From NCBI GenBank assembly GCA_964398055.1, contig CAYNLK010000008.1, forward strand, positions 1 through 64,000: DNA of 64,000 bases. Direction: 5' to 3'. The DNA comes from CAYNLK01 sp964398055 (GTDB lineage: Bacteria; Chloroflexota; Anaerolineae; 4572-78; J111). The notes below the pieces were generated by a model. That model ran no database searches, had not been told where the DNA came from, and worked only from the letters and a program-made list of their open reading frames with translations. Positions 1 to 7,700 of the stretch are shown here, one piece after another; position 1 is the stretch's first letter, and each line of letters starts with the position of its first letter. Position numbers and translations under genes: made by a program.

Positions 1-152
1 AATTTTGAACCACCTGTCAGAAGATTAGGGAAGTTATTTAATTCTCATTCCTTAATGATGGTGATAGTTTTTTATGAGCAATGGCACGGTTAAAAACATC
101 TACCCAGGCTAAACGGCCTGAGGTGAAACATCAGGCTGAGTTGCAACATGAG

Positions 153-626
153 CTAGCTCACCCCAATTACTTCAGGATAGAGGTACTGAATTTCGGGCGG
201 ATAGCGCTCCAACTCACGTTTTTCGGCTACAAGTCCATCCAGGGAGGCTTCCTGCAACTGTTGAATGATATTGGCCTGTAGTCGGCCCAAAAAGCTGTGA
301 ACCGGGCAGGTCACATTACGAGGACATTCCTTTGGGCGTACCAGACAGGTATTAAGGCAAATGGGGCCCTCAATGGCTTCCAGGACATGTAACAGATTGA
401 TATTCGCCGCCGGTTGGGCCAGGGTCAAACCACCGCTTGGGCCGGAGTAAGTCTGCACCAACCCCGATTTGACCAGATCTGCCACAATCTTGCGCAAAAA
501 TGCCAGAGGAATATTGGTTTTCTGAGCGATCTGAGTAGCCGGCACTCGTTGCCCGCAATCGGCTTTATCACCCAGTTCTAACATAATCCGCACGGCATAG
601 TCTGCCCGTCGAGTAAGTGGAAACAT
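153..626 (-). CDS. Rrf2-family transcriptional regulator
   Basis: A 157-residue protein that starts MFPLTRRADYAVRIMLEL, the typical opening of an Rrf2 winged helix-turn-helix regulator. The DNA-binding wing lies in roughly residues 1-80 (FLRKIVADLVKSGLV, then SGPSGGL). After it comes a cysteine cluster, CLNTC, KEC and VTCPVH, spaced like the [2Fe-2S] or [4Fe-4S] ligands of IscR/NsrR-type members, so the protein may sense redox state, iron-sulfur status or nitric oxide. Its length is normal for the family. Its promoter carries two GTGACATTTGTCAC palindromes shared with respiratory operons further along, plus a separate inverted repeat at the predicted start that suits autorepression. The identity of the family is clear; the signal sensed is inference. 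Confidence 0.9.
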   Translation of the reverse strand: MFPLTRRADYAVRIMLELGDKADCGQRVPATQIAQKTNIPLAFLRKIVADLVKSGLVQTYSGPSGGLTLAQPAANINLLHVLEAIEGPICLNTCLVRPKECPRNVTCPVHSFLGRLQANIIQQLQEASLDGLVAEKRELERYPPEIQYLYPEVIGVS

Positions 627-650
627 AGGACCTTGATGATATTGATATTG

Positions 651-736
651 TAGACCAACTTAGTCTATGAATTATATAATGAATTTATTCCTCAGGCTTA
701 GTGACATTTGTCACTTTTTGTGGTGACATTTGTCAC
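651..736 (-). promoter_or_regulatory. Rrf2 gene promoter: paired GTGA-N6-TCAC sites, -10, and start-site inverted repeat
   Basis: Two identical palindromes GTGACATTTGTCAC lie at 701-714 and 723-736, centres 22 bp apart. On the minus strand a perfect TATAAT lies at 676-671, which puts transcription start near 664 and the nearer palindrome centre at about -43, the class II position of CRP/FNR activators. TAGAC-N7-GTCTA at 651-667 overlaps the predicted start and is a candidate autorepression site for the Rrf2 protein. Which protein binds each site is inferred. Confidence 0.6.
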
Positions 737-903
737 AAGATATCGAGTATTCCATTTATCTGTCCTGTTCACGAAGACGTTGCACATATTCACGTGAAAC
801 GTAAAACGTAAATTCACGCATCACGTTTTACCTTTTACGATGTCAACCCCCTAAAACCCAATTGAACCACGACTTGTTCTAACCCGACCTGGGAATTTAA
901 AAG

Positions 904-970
904 TAGATACCTTCACCTGGAAAAACAGCGTACCAACCCCCTCGGCCTCGTTCCAGCGTGAAGGTATCTA
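904..970. repeat. Inverted repeat, about 20-bp arms
   Basis: TAGATACCTTCACCTGGAA at 904-922 pairs with TTCCAGCGTGAAGGTATCTA at 951-970, with one bulged base and a loop of about 28 nt. It lies in a spacer with no T-tract, so it looks more like a dispersed hairpin element than a terminator. Confidence 0.6.
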
Positions 971-1121
971 TGGTTTTCAATAGCCCCACAGTTTTTTGCC
1001 CCAAACATAACCTCTAAGATCAGCATAGGTATCCCATTACTGTCCCATCATTGTCCCATTATACTCCCATTCAAGCCGCGCCAAATTAAGGCTACTCTTG
1101 ATGGCTTCCTCTGAGACTAAG

Positions 1122-1285
1122 AACGTGTTTCTTAAATCGAATCCGGGTGAAAATCGGCCTACATGTCACTCTGAGCGACCCGCCAAGCGGGGAGCGAAGA
1201 GTCCCTGAAACCGCCGCTTGCAAGAGGCGTTCTAAGGGATTCCTCGTCGCTTCGCTCCTCGGAATGACATTTAAGAAACACGCTC
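1122..1285. repeat. MITE-like inverted repeat
   Basis: The outer arms GTGTTTCTTAAAT (1125-1137) and ATTTAAGAAACAC (1269-1281) are perfect complements. Inside are further complementary tracts of the CTGAGCGA / TCGCTCCTCGG type. A related string (GTCATTTCGACGAGCAAAGC) lies near the right end of the window at about 63942, so this belongs to a dispersed family. No transposase is present. Confidence 0.6.
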
Positions 1286-1412
1286 TAAACTTGAACCACT
1301 CGGGAGCGAATTGTTTGGGTTACATTGCCGGGCAAGGATTATGCTACAATACACCCGGATGATCATCCACTTTTGCAAGCTTGACAAGGAGTAAAAAGTA
1401 TTATATAGTATA

Positions 1413-1463
1413 GTTGTCTATACATATTTCAGATAAATGTATAGACATCATTTGTATAGATGA
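1413..1463 (+). promoter_or_regulatory. Probable GntR/HutC operator array
   Basis: TGTCTATACA (1415-1424) and its reverse complement TGTATAGACA (1438-1447) form an inverted repeat, and a third related unit, TGTATAGA, begins at 1453. The array lies 84-130 bp upstream of the GntR gene start. TGTATAGACA-like palindromes are typical of GntR/HutC-type regulators, so autoregulation and control of the downstream sugar operon are likely, though inferred. Confidence 0.6.
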
Positions 1464-1546
1464 CAGTAGATATGTTCTGAAATTCACTATTTTGTTCAGC
1501 TTTGTGCCTGAAAGCAGTGAAGAAGGGTTGAGGGGAATTTCCTACA

Positions 1547-2275
1547 GTGACAGTATTGACTAAAACCGAAGGTGTGGCTCTATACATTCAGGTTAGAGAA
1601 ACCCTGCGTGAACAAATTAAAAAGGGATTGTTGGGACCTGGGCAGAAACTTCCGGCAGAAGATGAACTGGCCGCTCAATTTGGGGTAAGCCGGATGACGG
1701 TGCGGCAGGGTGTATCTGATTTGACTGACGAGGGGATACTATACCGGCGTCGCGGGGTTGGCACCTTTGTCACTCAGTTTCACGTTGAACGCGACCACAA
1801 TAAGCTGATAGATTTTTTTGAAACTGCGCGAGCTGAGGGTTTTGAAGTCGAAGTTCGGCTCTTATCTCGGGAGGTTACGCCGGCCAGGTTGATGATAGCC
1901 AGAGCGCTGGCCTTGCAAGAAACTGAACCCGTCATCCGTATCAAATCCTTACGCCTGGCTAATGGTGTTCCGATAACAATCTACGACGAATACGTCCCGT
2001 ACAAGTTGCGCCCCCAACTGCTCCAGGAAGATCTCCATTCTCAGCCAGCCTGGCAAATTCTTGAAGCTCACGGGTACAACATCAAACGCGCAGTTCAAAA
2101 AATCGAAGCGCGTCCGGCCGATGAAGATACAGCCAGCTTGCTGGCGACCGAGGAAGGCGCCCCCATCTTGTTCAAAAATCGGGTAATTTTTACGGAAGAT
2201 GGCGCTCCGGTTGAATTAATCCTCTGTTATAACCGCGGCGACAGCTACTCGGCCAAGATGATCCTGCTGCGCTGA
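1547..2275 (+). CDS. GntR-family (HutC type) transcriptional regulator
   Basis: A 242-residue regulator. Residues about 10-78 form the GntR winged helix-turn-helix (LPAEDELAAQFGVSRMTVRQ, then RRRGVGTFV). The C-terminal 150 residues have the pattern of a UTRA effector-binding domain (EPVIRIKSLRLANGVPITIYDEYVP read in parts). The start is a GTG preceded by a GAGGGGAA ribosome site. It heads a set of co-directional sugar-phosphate genes, so the effector is probably a phosphorylated sugar intermediate of that pathway. Family assignment is firm; the effector is unknown. Confidence 0.92.
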   Translation: MTVLTKTEGVALYIQVRETLREQIKKGLLGPGQKLPAEDELAAQFGVSRMTVRQGVSDLTDEGILYRRRGVGTFVTQFHVERDHNKLIDFFETARAEGFEVEVRLLSREVTPARLMIARALALQETEPVIRIKSLRLANGVPITIYDEYVPYKLRPQLLQEDLHSQPAWQILEAHGYNIKRAVQKIEARPADEDTASLLATEEGAPILFKNRVIFTEDGAPVELILCYNRGDSYSAKMILLR

Positions 2276-2349
2276 AGATACGCGCTGGCAAAGTTCTAAT
2301 TTACGCGGATTGGTATTGTTATTAAATGATCCAAGGAGGTATCTAAAGA

Positions 2350-3201
2350 ATGTCTATTGCCTCATTGCCTGAAGTAATGGGTCCGGCTTTCGAACAACGG
2401 TATGGCGTGGCTGCTTTTAACGCGGTAGATGACATCACTATGGCTGGTCTGATCAGGGCGGCTGAGAAGTCTCGGTCGCCCTTGATTATTCAGATTTCGG
2501 TGAAGACCGTGCAGTTTTGGGGAGCTGACGTAATCAAGGACATGTTTACCAATATGGCCGGGCGAGTTACTGTTCCGGTGACGTTACATCTCGATCACTG
2601 CCCCGATCCCGACGTTGCCAAAACCTGCCTGGAATTGGGGTGGAACTCGGTATTGTTTGATGGGTCTGGTTTAAGCTACGAAGAAAATTTCCAAAAAACC
2701 TGTGAGATCGTGAAAATAGCCAAACGAACCGGGGCCAGCGTGGAAGGGGAATTGGTGGCCGTCGGGGGTGTTGAAGATGGGATTGGCAGTGAAGAGGAGG
2801 GAGCACTACTGCCGATTGAGAAGGAGATTGAATTCATCCGGGAAACCGGCATCTACTGTTACGCCCCCCCTATCGGTACGGCTCACGGCTTCTACAAAGC
2901 GTCGCCCGCCATTCGCTATGACCGGATGCAGCAGCTTGTTGAAGCAACCCAAATGCCGATGGTATTACACGGCGGCAGCGGCCTCAGCAATGATGTTTTC
3001 AAGCGGTTGATCTCACTCGGGGCGGCTAAGGTCAACATTTCAACCGACCTTAAAAAGACTTTCGCCGATGGCTTTCGCACCTATCTTGAAGCACGTCCCA
3101 CTGAATACAATCCGCTCAGGCTTATCGGCGCAGTGCGGGGTGACGTGGAAAAAATGGCGCAGGCATATTTCAAGATTTTTGGAAGCGAGGGCAAAGCATG
3201 A
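2350..3201 (+). CDS. Class II ketose-bisphosphate (fructose/tagatose-type) aldolase
   Basis: A 283-residue zinc-dependent aldolase that would split a ketose phosphate into dihydroxyacetone phosphate and an aldehyde. The active-site and zinc motifs are visible: LHLDHC (catalytic Asp and first zinc His), VEGELVAVGG, GTAHGFYK (zinc His), and MVLHGGSG followed by AKVNISTDL (phosphate binding). It starts at an ATG with an AAGGAGGT ribosome site 10 nt upstream. The stop overlaps the ATG of the HAD gene by 4 nt, so the two are translationally coupled. The exact sugar substrate cannot be read from the sequence; the kinases and transaldolase downstream suggest a pathway that produces or uses triose or tetrose phosphates. 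Confidence 0.9.
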   Translation: MSIASLPEVMGPAFEQRYGVAAFNAVDDITMAGLIRAAEKSRSPLIIQISVKTVQFWGADVIKDMFTNMAGRVTVPVTLHLDHCPDPDVAKTCLELGWNSVLFDGSGLSYEENFQKTCEIVKIAKRTGASVEGELVAVGGVEDGIGSEEEGALLPIEKEIEFIRETGIYCYAPPIGTAHGFYKASPAIRYDRMQQLVEATQMPMVLHGGSGLSNDVFKRLISLGAAKVNISTDLKKTFADGFRTYLEARPTEYNPLRLIGAVRGDVEKMAQAYFKIFGSEGKA

Positions 3202-3986
3202 CCAAAGCGCTGATCTTCGATTGTGATGGGGTGCTGGCCGACACCGAACGGGATGGGCATCTGGTTGCTTTCAATCAAATGTGGCGTGAAAACGGGGTCA
3301 ATTGGCAGTGGAGTTTGGAACAATATGCCGAGAAGCTCAAGATTGGCGGCGGTAAAGAGCGGATGGCCAGCCTGGCCAAAGAGGCAGATTTTCGGGCTGC
3401 CTATGCAGTACCCGACTCTGAGCCAGCCTGGTTGGATACAGTGGCCGGCTGGCACAAACGTAAGAGTGAAATTTACAAAGAACTGATTGCTTCCGGCGCG
3501 CTGCCGGGTCGCCCCGGAGTAAAACGGCTGGCCGAAGAAGCGTTGGCGCAGGGCTGGACACTGGTGGTTTGCTCAACCTCTGCCCTATCGTCGGTGCAAG
3601 CCGTTCTCCATTATGTGATGGGTGAAGAAACCGCCCGTAAATTTGGGGGAGTCTTTGCCGGTGATGTGGTCAAAGCCAAAAAACCCGCCCCTGACATCTA
3701 CAACCTCGCCGCAGAAAAATTGAACCTTGACCCGGCCAATTGCGTTGTGGTTGAAGATTCACGCAACGGCCTGCTGGCCGCGGTAGCTGCCGGCATGACT
3801 TGTTTGGTTACCTATAATGAAATAACCAGGAATGAAGATTTTAGCGAGGCCGCCATTGTCCTGTCTTGCCTGGGTGATCCCGACGGCGAACAAGCCATCG
3901 TCATTCAAAATCGCACTGAAGCCAAACCAGCCGGTTTCATTAGCGTGAATGATTTAGGTAAAGTTTTGGCCAGCCGCAAGAGTTAA
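3198..3986 (+). CDS. HAD-superfamily phosphatase / phosphomutase-like protein
   Basis: A 262-residue HAD subfamily I protein of the CbbY/beta-phosphoglucomutase type. Motif I is DCDGVLADTE near residue 8, motif II lies in VVCSTSA, motif III is the lysine in VKAKKPAPDIY, and motif IV is VVVEDSRNG. An alpha-helical cap sits between motifs I and II. Such enzymes dephosphorylate or isomerise small sugar phosphates in the cytoplasm. The 4-nt overlap with the aldolase gene indicates a shared job in the same pathway. The substrate is unknown. Confidence 0.88.
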   Translation: MTKALIFDCDGVLADTERDGHLVAFNQMWRENGVNWQWSLEQYAEKLKIGGGKERMASLAKEADFRAAYAVPDSEPAWLDTVAGWHKRKSEIYKELIASGALPGRPGVKRLAEEALAQGWTLVVCSTSALSSVQAVLHYVMGEETARKFGGVFAGDVVKAKKPAPDIYNLAAEKLNLDPANCVVVEDSRNGLLAAVAAGMTCLVTYNEITRNEDFSEAAIVLSCLGDPDGEQAIVIQNRTEAKPAGFISVNDLGKVLASRKS

Positions 3987-4050
3987 TGATTTAGAGATAA
4001 TTCCACCAATAACAAGCGCATCAAATTCTTAACCTAATAATATTCCATAC

Positions 4051-4190
4051 CTCAGTTCGGGATAAGCAACGAGGGAGAGAAATAGCTCACGGACCGCGAA
4101 GCGCACGGATAAACTCGGATTAAAGCAAATTCTTAATCGAAATCCATGTGAATCTGTGTGAATCCGTGAGCTAAACTCTTATCCCGAACT
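4051..4190. repeat. Large inverted repeat inside the sugar operon
   Basis: GTTCGGGATAAG (4055-4066) pairs perfectly with CTTATCCCGAAC (4178-4189), and TAGCTCACGGA (4083-4093) pairs with TCCGTGAGCTA (4163-4173). The resulting long hairpin separates the HAD gene from the dhaL-like gene and ends just before the latter's ribosome site. It looks like a MITE-type element; it may also lower downstream expression. Confidence 0.65.
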
Positions 4191-4213
4191 CAGGTTCCAT
4201 GAAGGAGAGGGAT

Positions 4214-4858
4214 ATGGCTCATACAACTCTGGAAACCACTGAACTCATTATTCGAGCTATGGGTGAGGTGGCGCTTGAAAACCGCGAATATTTTTCCGAA
4301 CTTGACGGCGTTGTTGGTGATGGCGACTTTGGTATTTCCCTGGCCACCGGCTTTGAAGCTGTGACCGTAACCAAGTGGGCTAGCCTCAATCGGACCAGCG
4401 CCGGAAACTTTCTCAAAGATGTGGCCCAGACTTTTATGGGCAGTGTAGGCGGCGTAACCGGCAGCATCTGGGGCACAGCTTTTTTGCGGGCCGGAGTCAA
4501 AGCCGGTGATAAGCAGGAATTGACCCCTGACGATGTATTTGAAATGATTCAGTCGGCCATTGAGGGCATGAAGAAGCGCGGCAAAACCGATTTGGGCGAC
4601 AAGACCCTGCTCGATGCGTTTGTGCCTGCCACTGCAAAATTCGAGGAAGTGCTCAAAAACGGGGGAACTACCCTCGATGCTCTCAAGAGCGCGGCCGTGG
4701 TCGCTCGCCAACAGACCGAGGAAATCAAGCCCTGGATGGCTAAACGCGGCCGGGCCTCGTACACCGGCGAACGGAGTTGCAATACCTATGATGCCGGCTC
4801 AATTGCCATTGCCGTGATGGCCGAAAAGTTGGTTGAAATTTGGGCGGCTAATTCATAA
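4214..4858 (+). CDS. dhaL: DhaL-like subunit of a dihydroxyacetone-type kinase
   Basis: A 214-residue nucleotide-binding (L) subunit of a DhaK-type kinase. The Mg-ADP binding loop reads VVGDGDFGISLATG, where family members usually have GDGDHG, so the histidine is replaced by phenylalanine; GDKTLLDAFVPA is conserved. The usual GHxDPGA near the C-terminus reads NTYDAGS here. I place the start at the second ATG (4214) because AAGGAGAGG at 4202-4210 is a good ribosome site for it; the earlier ATG at 4199 has none. The K subunit is encoded 1.7 kb downstream, with a transaldolase in between. No DhaM-like phosphotransferase gene is present, so the kinase may use ATP. The substituted motifs hint at a substrate other than dihydroxyacetone, for example a tetrulose. 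Confidence 0.85.
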   Translation: MAHTTLETTELIIRAMGEVALENREYFSELDGVVGDGDFGISLATGFEAVTVTKWASLNRTSAGNFLKDVAQTFMGSVGGVTGSIWGTAFLRAGVKAGDKQELTPDDVFEMIQSAIEGMKKRGKTDLGDKTLLDAFVPATAKFEEVLKNGGTTLDALKSAAVVARQQTEEIKPWMAKRGRASYTGERSCNTYDAGSIAIAVMAEKLVEIWAANS

Positions 4859-5221
4859 ACAGTTATGATAGGTGGTTCCAAGCCAGATCAACCCGGGCGG
4901 CGAGACCACCCCAAAATGTAAAGGCCGGGACTCATCCCGGCCTTTACAGGTAACGAATGAAACACGACTTGGAGATGCTGTAGCAGCAGCGCCTCCCGAC
5001 AGCCAATGGATTGCCCATTGCCAGCGACAAGATGTGCCAGCCGCAACTGTCTCGTGCCTTTTAATATAGTATCACATTTTGGCCTATCTGGTCAAACAAA
5101 CTGGGGCGCTAATCTGTCTCGGGTTTAAGGCATTGGCAGTTTCAGAAACCCTGGCGACCTTTGTTGTTGCCTTAAATCCAGGAATACCTCGCTGGCTTTA
5201 GTTTATAAGGAGGTATTTAGA
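4859..5221 (+). other. Spacer with a strong hairpin
   Basis: GTAAAGGCCGGGA (4918-4930) and TCCCGGCCTTTAC (4935-4947) form a perfect 13-bp stem with a CTCA loop. No T-tract follows, so it is either a weak terminator or an mRNA-stabilising hairpin between dhaL and the transaldolase gene. I see no gene in the rest; the last 14 bases carry the AAGGAGGT ribosome site of the next gene. Confidence 0.55.
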
Positions 5222-6448
5222 ATGACAGAAAGCCCGGTTGAACATTTATTGAAGGTCCATCCTGATTTGGAGGTTTGGTGGGACTCCTCGCCCCTGGTTT
5301 ATGATAAGTGGGCGCAGAAGATGCTAGACTCGGCTGAACCCGGCCGAAGACCGCGGCTAAAAGAGCAACTTCAGCGTCTTTACAACACTCAAGATCCCGC
5401 CAAAAGTCTTATCCGTGGCTGCACCACCAATCCACCCCTGTCGTTATCAGCCATAAAGAGCGACCCGAACTTATGGAACGAATGGATTGATGATCTGATT
5501 CAATCTAACCCCGACCTCGACCAAAAAGAGCTGGCCTGGCTCACCTATAAGGAGGTGGTGAAACGGGGTGCAGAGATGATGCTGCCCATCTGGCAGGCGT
5601 CGAAGGGACGCTTTGGTTGGCTTTCGGGCCAGCTTGACCCTCGCCTGTTTACCGAGACGGATATCATGATTGCCCAGGCCGAAGAGTTAAGCGCGCTGCA
5701 GCCCAACGTAATGGTTAAAGTGCCGGGCAGCACCCAGGGCATTGAGGTGTTGCGGACGCTGGCCGCCAAAGGCATCTCTACCAACACCACCATCTGTTTT
5801 ACCTTGCCTCAAATTTTGGCCTCGGCCAGGGCTACCCAAGAAGGGTTGCATCTTATCCAGAAAGGTTCTTACTACCTTCCTGAGACGGTTGACCTCAGCC
5901 AATGGCGGGCGGTCATCACCATGATGGTGGGGCGACTCATCGAGAATCAGGCCCTGGACGTGCAGGCCCGCCGCCGGGGCATCGAGCTGACCTGGCAGGA
6001 TAAACACTGGTTTGGGATTGCCGTTTTTCAGCGCGCTTACCGCCTGCTCAAGGAAGAGGGCTACCCCAGCAAGATGCTGGCGTGCTCTATGCGGCAGGGT
6101 CCCCTGGTCGCCGGCAAATCAAAGTTCTGGGATCTGGAAAAGTTGGCTGGCGAGGTTGTGTTTACCTGCCCGCCCTACGTGTTGGAACCGCTGTTCGCGC
6201 TTGGCGATGACCTGAACTTTGAGAATATCGAGACAGTCCAGGTGCCGCCGCAGGTTTTGGACAAGCTGATGCAAATTCCCTACGCCATTCAGGCCTACGA
6301 CCCGAACGGGATGTGGCTGGAGCAGTTCAATGACCACCCGGCCACGCTGGACACCGTCGCCGGCTTCTCCAAGGCGATGGCCGGTCTGGATGAGTATGTG
6401 GGGCAGCGCCTCGCGATCGTCAGAGGGCGCAAACCGGTCGTCGCTTGA
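5222..6448 (+). CDS. Transaldolase-family protein, long form
   Basis: A 408-residue protein of the transaldolase family, longer than the usual 220-330 residues. The Schiff-base lysine is visible in VMVKVPGS (Lys166), the strand-1 motif in RGCTTNPPLS (about residues 66-74), and STNTTICFT follows the lysine as in the family. It would move a three-carbon ketol unit between sugar phosphates or cleave a ketose phosphate. The ribosome site AAGGAGGT lies 8 nt upstream. It sits between the dhaL- and dhaK-like genes and is probably co-transcribed with them. The extra length is at both ends; whether this marks a different substrate is unknown. Confidence 0.85.
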   Translation: MTESPVEHLLKVHPDLEVWWDSSPLVYDKWAQKMLDSAEPGRRPRLKEQLQRLYNTQDPAKSLIRGCTTNPPLSLSAIKSDPNLWNEWIDDLIQSNPDLDQKELAWLTYKEVVKRGAEMMLPIWQASKGRFGWLSGQLDPRLFTETDIMIAQAEELSALQPNVMVKVPGSTQGIEVLRTLAAKGISTNTTICFTLPQILASARATQEGLHLIQKGSYYLPETVDLSQWRAVITMMVGRLIENQALDVQARRRGIELTWQDKHWFGIAVFQRAYRLLKEEGYPSKMLACSMRQGPLVAGKSKFWDLEKLAGEVVFTCPPYVLEPLFALGDDLNFENIETVQVPPQVLDKLMQIPYAIQAYDPNGMWLEQFNDHPATLDTVAGFSKAMAGLDEYVGQRLAIVRGRKPVVA

Positions 6449-6474
6449 GGGCAAAAATCAAACATTGGTTGGGA

Positions 6475-6500
6475 TAATCCGGCAAAGCCATGCCGGATTA
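6475..6500 (+). repeat. Perfect hairpin before dhaK
   Basis: TAATCCGGCA and TGCCGGATTA form a perfect 10-bp stem with a 6-nt loop in the 139-bp spacer between the transaldolase and DhaK genes. No T-tract follows. It may be an mRNA-processing or stabilising element, or a small dispersed palindrome. Confidence 0.5.
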
Positions 6501-6587
6501 GGGGAGGTTCTCCTCCTTTATGGGGGGATATCTCAGGCAAAGAGAGACAAAAAAATTCACGCATTATTACAAAAGGAGATTTATTCG

Positions 6588-7631
6588 ATGAAAAAGTTAA
6601 TGAATGATGCCAAGCAGTTCGTTCCCGAAATGATGAAAGGCATTGCCGCCGCCAACCCCGGTAAGATTAAATGGGTGCCCGAATACAACCTGATTATGCG
6701 CGCCGACGCACCCAACCCCAATAAAGTCTCGATCGTCCAGGGCTCCGGCTCTGGTCATGAGCCGGCGCACATTATGATCGTTGGCAAGGGCATGCTAGAC
6801 GGCGCCTGCCCCGGGGATGTCTTTGCCGCCCCGCCGATGGGTAACGTCGTTGAGTCCTCCAAGCTTTTGGCCTCACCCAAAGGCATTCTCCACATCGTCA
6901 ACAACTACACCGGTGACCGTATGTCCTTTGAAACCGCCGCCGAAATGCTGGAGGCCGAAGACATCCTGGTCAAGACTATCTATGTCGATGACGATGTCGC
7001 CGTGCAGGACAGCACCTGGACGGTCGGGCGCCGCGGTGTGGCCGGTAACTTCTTTGTCATCAAGGCAGTTGGCGCAGCTTCCGAAGAGGGCGCTTCGCTC
7101 GATGAGCTGGTTGAACTGGGCCAGAAGGTCAATTCGCTGACCCGTTCGATGGGGATGGCCCTCACCGGCTGCACCCCGCCGGCCAAAGGCCAACCCATCT
7201 TCACCCTGCAAGAGGACGAGATTGAGATGGGCGTGGGCATTCACGGCGAGCCGGGTCGCGCTCGCAAGAAGCTGGTCAGCGCCAACGAAATCGTCGACGA
7301 CATGCTCCAGGCCATTTTGATCGACCGCAAGCCCATCTTCGATGAAGATGGCGCTCAAACCGGCACGGCTGAGCCGGTCTTCAACAGGGGGGATGAGGTA
7401 GCTTTAATGGTGAACGGCCTGGGCGGCACGCCCATTTCGGAGCTGTATTTGGTGTATGGCTATGCCCACGAGCAGTTGGAGAAGAAAGGGATCAAGATCT
7501 GGCGCAGTTATGTGGGCGAGTACTGCACCTCGCTGGAAATGGCCGGTATGTCCATCACCCTGTCCAAAGTCGATGACCAGTTGAAGAAACTCTTCCTGGC
7601 GCCCGCCGAAATCCCCATTCGCGTCTTCTAG
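6588..7631 (+). CDS. dhaK: DhaK-like substrate-binding subunit of a dihydroxyacetone-type kinase
   Basis: A 347-residue K subunit that binds the keto substrate covalently. The three residues used by DhaK enzymes are present: the His of GSGSGHEPAH, the Asp of NYTGDRM, and the hemiaminal-forming His of GIHGEPG. The reading frame stays open further upstream to 6330, overlapping the transaldolase gene, but ATG 6588 has an AAAGGAGAT ribosome site 8 nt upstream and starts with the normal family N-terminus (MKKLMNDAKQFVPEMMKG). It pairs with the L subunit at 4214. Together with the aldolase, HAD protein and transaldolase it makes a sugar-phosphate pathway under GntR control. The substrate could be dihydroxyacetone or a related four-carbon ketose. 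Confidence 0.9.
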   Translation: MKKLMNDAKQFVPEMMKGIAAANPGKIKWVPEYNLIMRADAPNPNKVSIVQGSGSGHEPAHIMIVGKGMLDGACPGDVFAAPPMGNVVESSKLLASPKGILHIVNNYTGDRMSFETAAEMLEAEDILVKTIYVDDDVAVQDSTWTVGRRGVAGNFFVIKAVGAASEEGASLDELVELGQKVNSLTRSMGMALTGCTPPAKGQPIFTLQEDEIEMGVGIHGEPGRARKKLVSANEIVDDMLQAILIDRKPIFDEDGAQTGTAEPVFNRGDEVALMVNGLGGTPISELYLVYGYAHEQLEKKGIKIWRSYVGEYCTSLEMAGMSITLSKVDDQLKKLFLAPAEIPIRVF

Positions 7632-7667
7632 CGATTAATGTTGAATGCGGGTACTGGTTGGCGTCAG

Positions 7668-7695
7668 GTAGGGGCGACCGGCCGGTCGCCCCTAC
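7668..7695. terminator. 28-bp perfect palindrome between convergent genes
   Basis: GTAGGGGCGACC followed by GGCC-centred complementary sequence forms a perfect palindrome, and CGTTTTTT follows on the plus strand. It sits between the convergent dhaK and transglutaminase genes and can serve as a terminator for dhaK. A sister palindrome with the same GTAGGGGCG/CGCCCCTAC arms but another centre lies at 55158-55185, so it is also a dispersed repeat. Confidence 0.65.
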
Positions 7696-7700
7696 GTTTT

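Larger units (their letters stand above)
737..1412. other. Gene-free spacer with repeats
   Basis: No convincing gene is seen here. At about 780-840 there is a short degenerate run of CACGT/ACGTAAA-like units. The rest is taken up mainly by two inverted-repeat elements listed separately (904-970 and 1122-1285). A 71-codon reading frame starting at 1147 lies inside the second element and is not credible as a gene. Confidence 0.6.

Noticed and set aside
1147..1362. 71-codon frame in the spacer
   Set aside because: It is encoded by an inverted-repeat element and lacks a ribosome site.
2350..7631. Sulfoquinovose (sulfo-transaldolase) pathway
   Set aside because: A transaldolase is present but no sulfoquinovosidase, isomerase or sulfolactaldehyde enzyme is seen.
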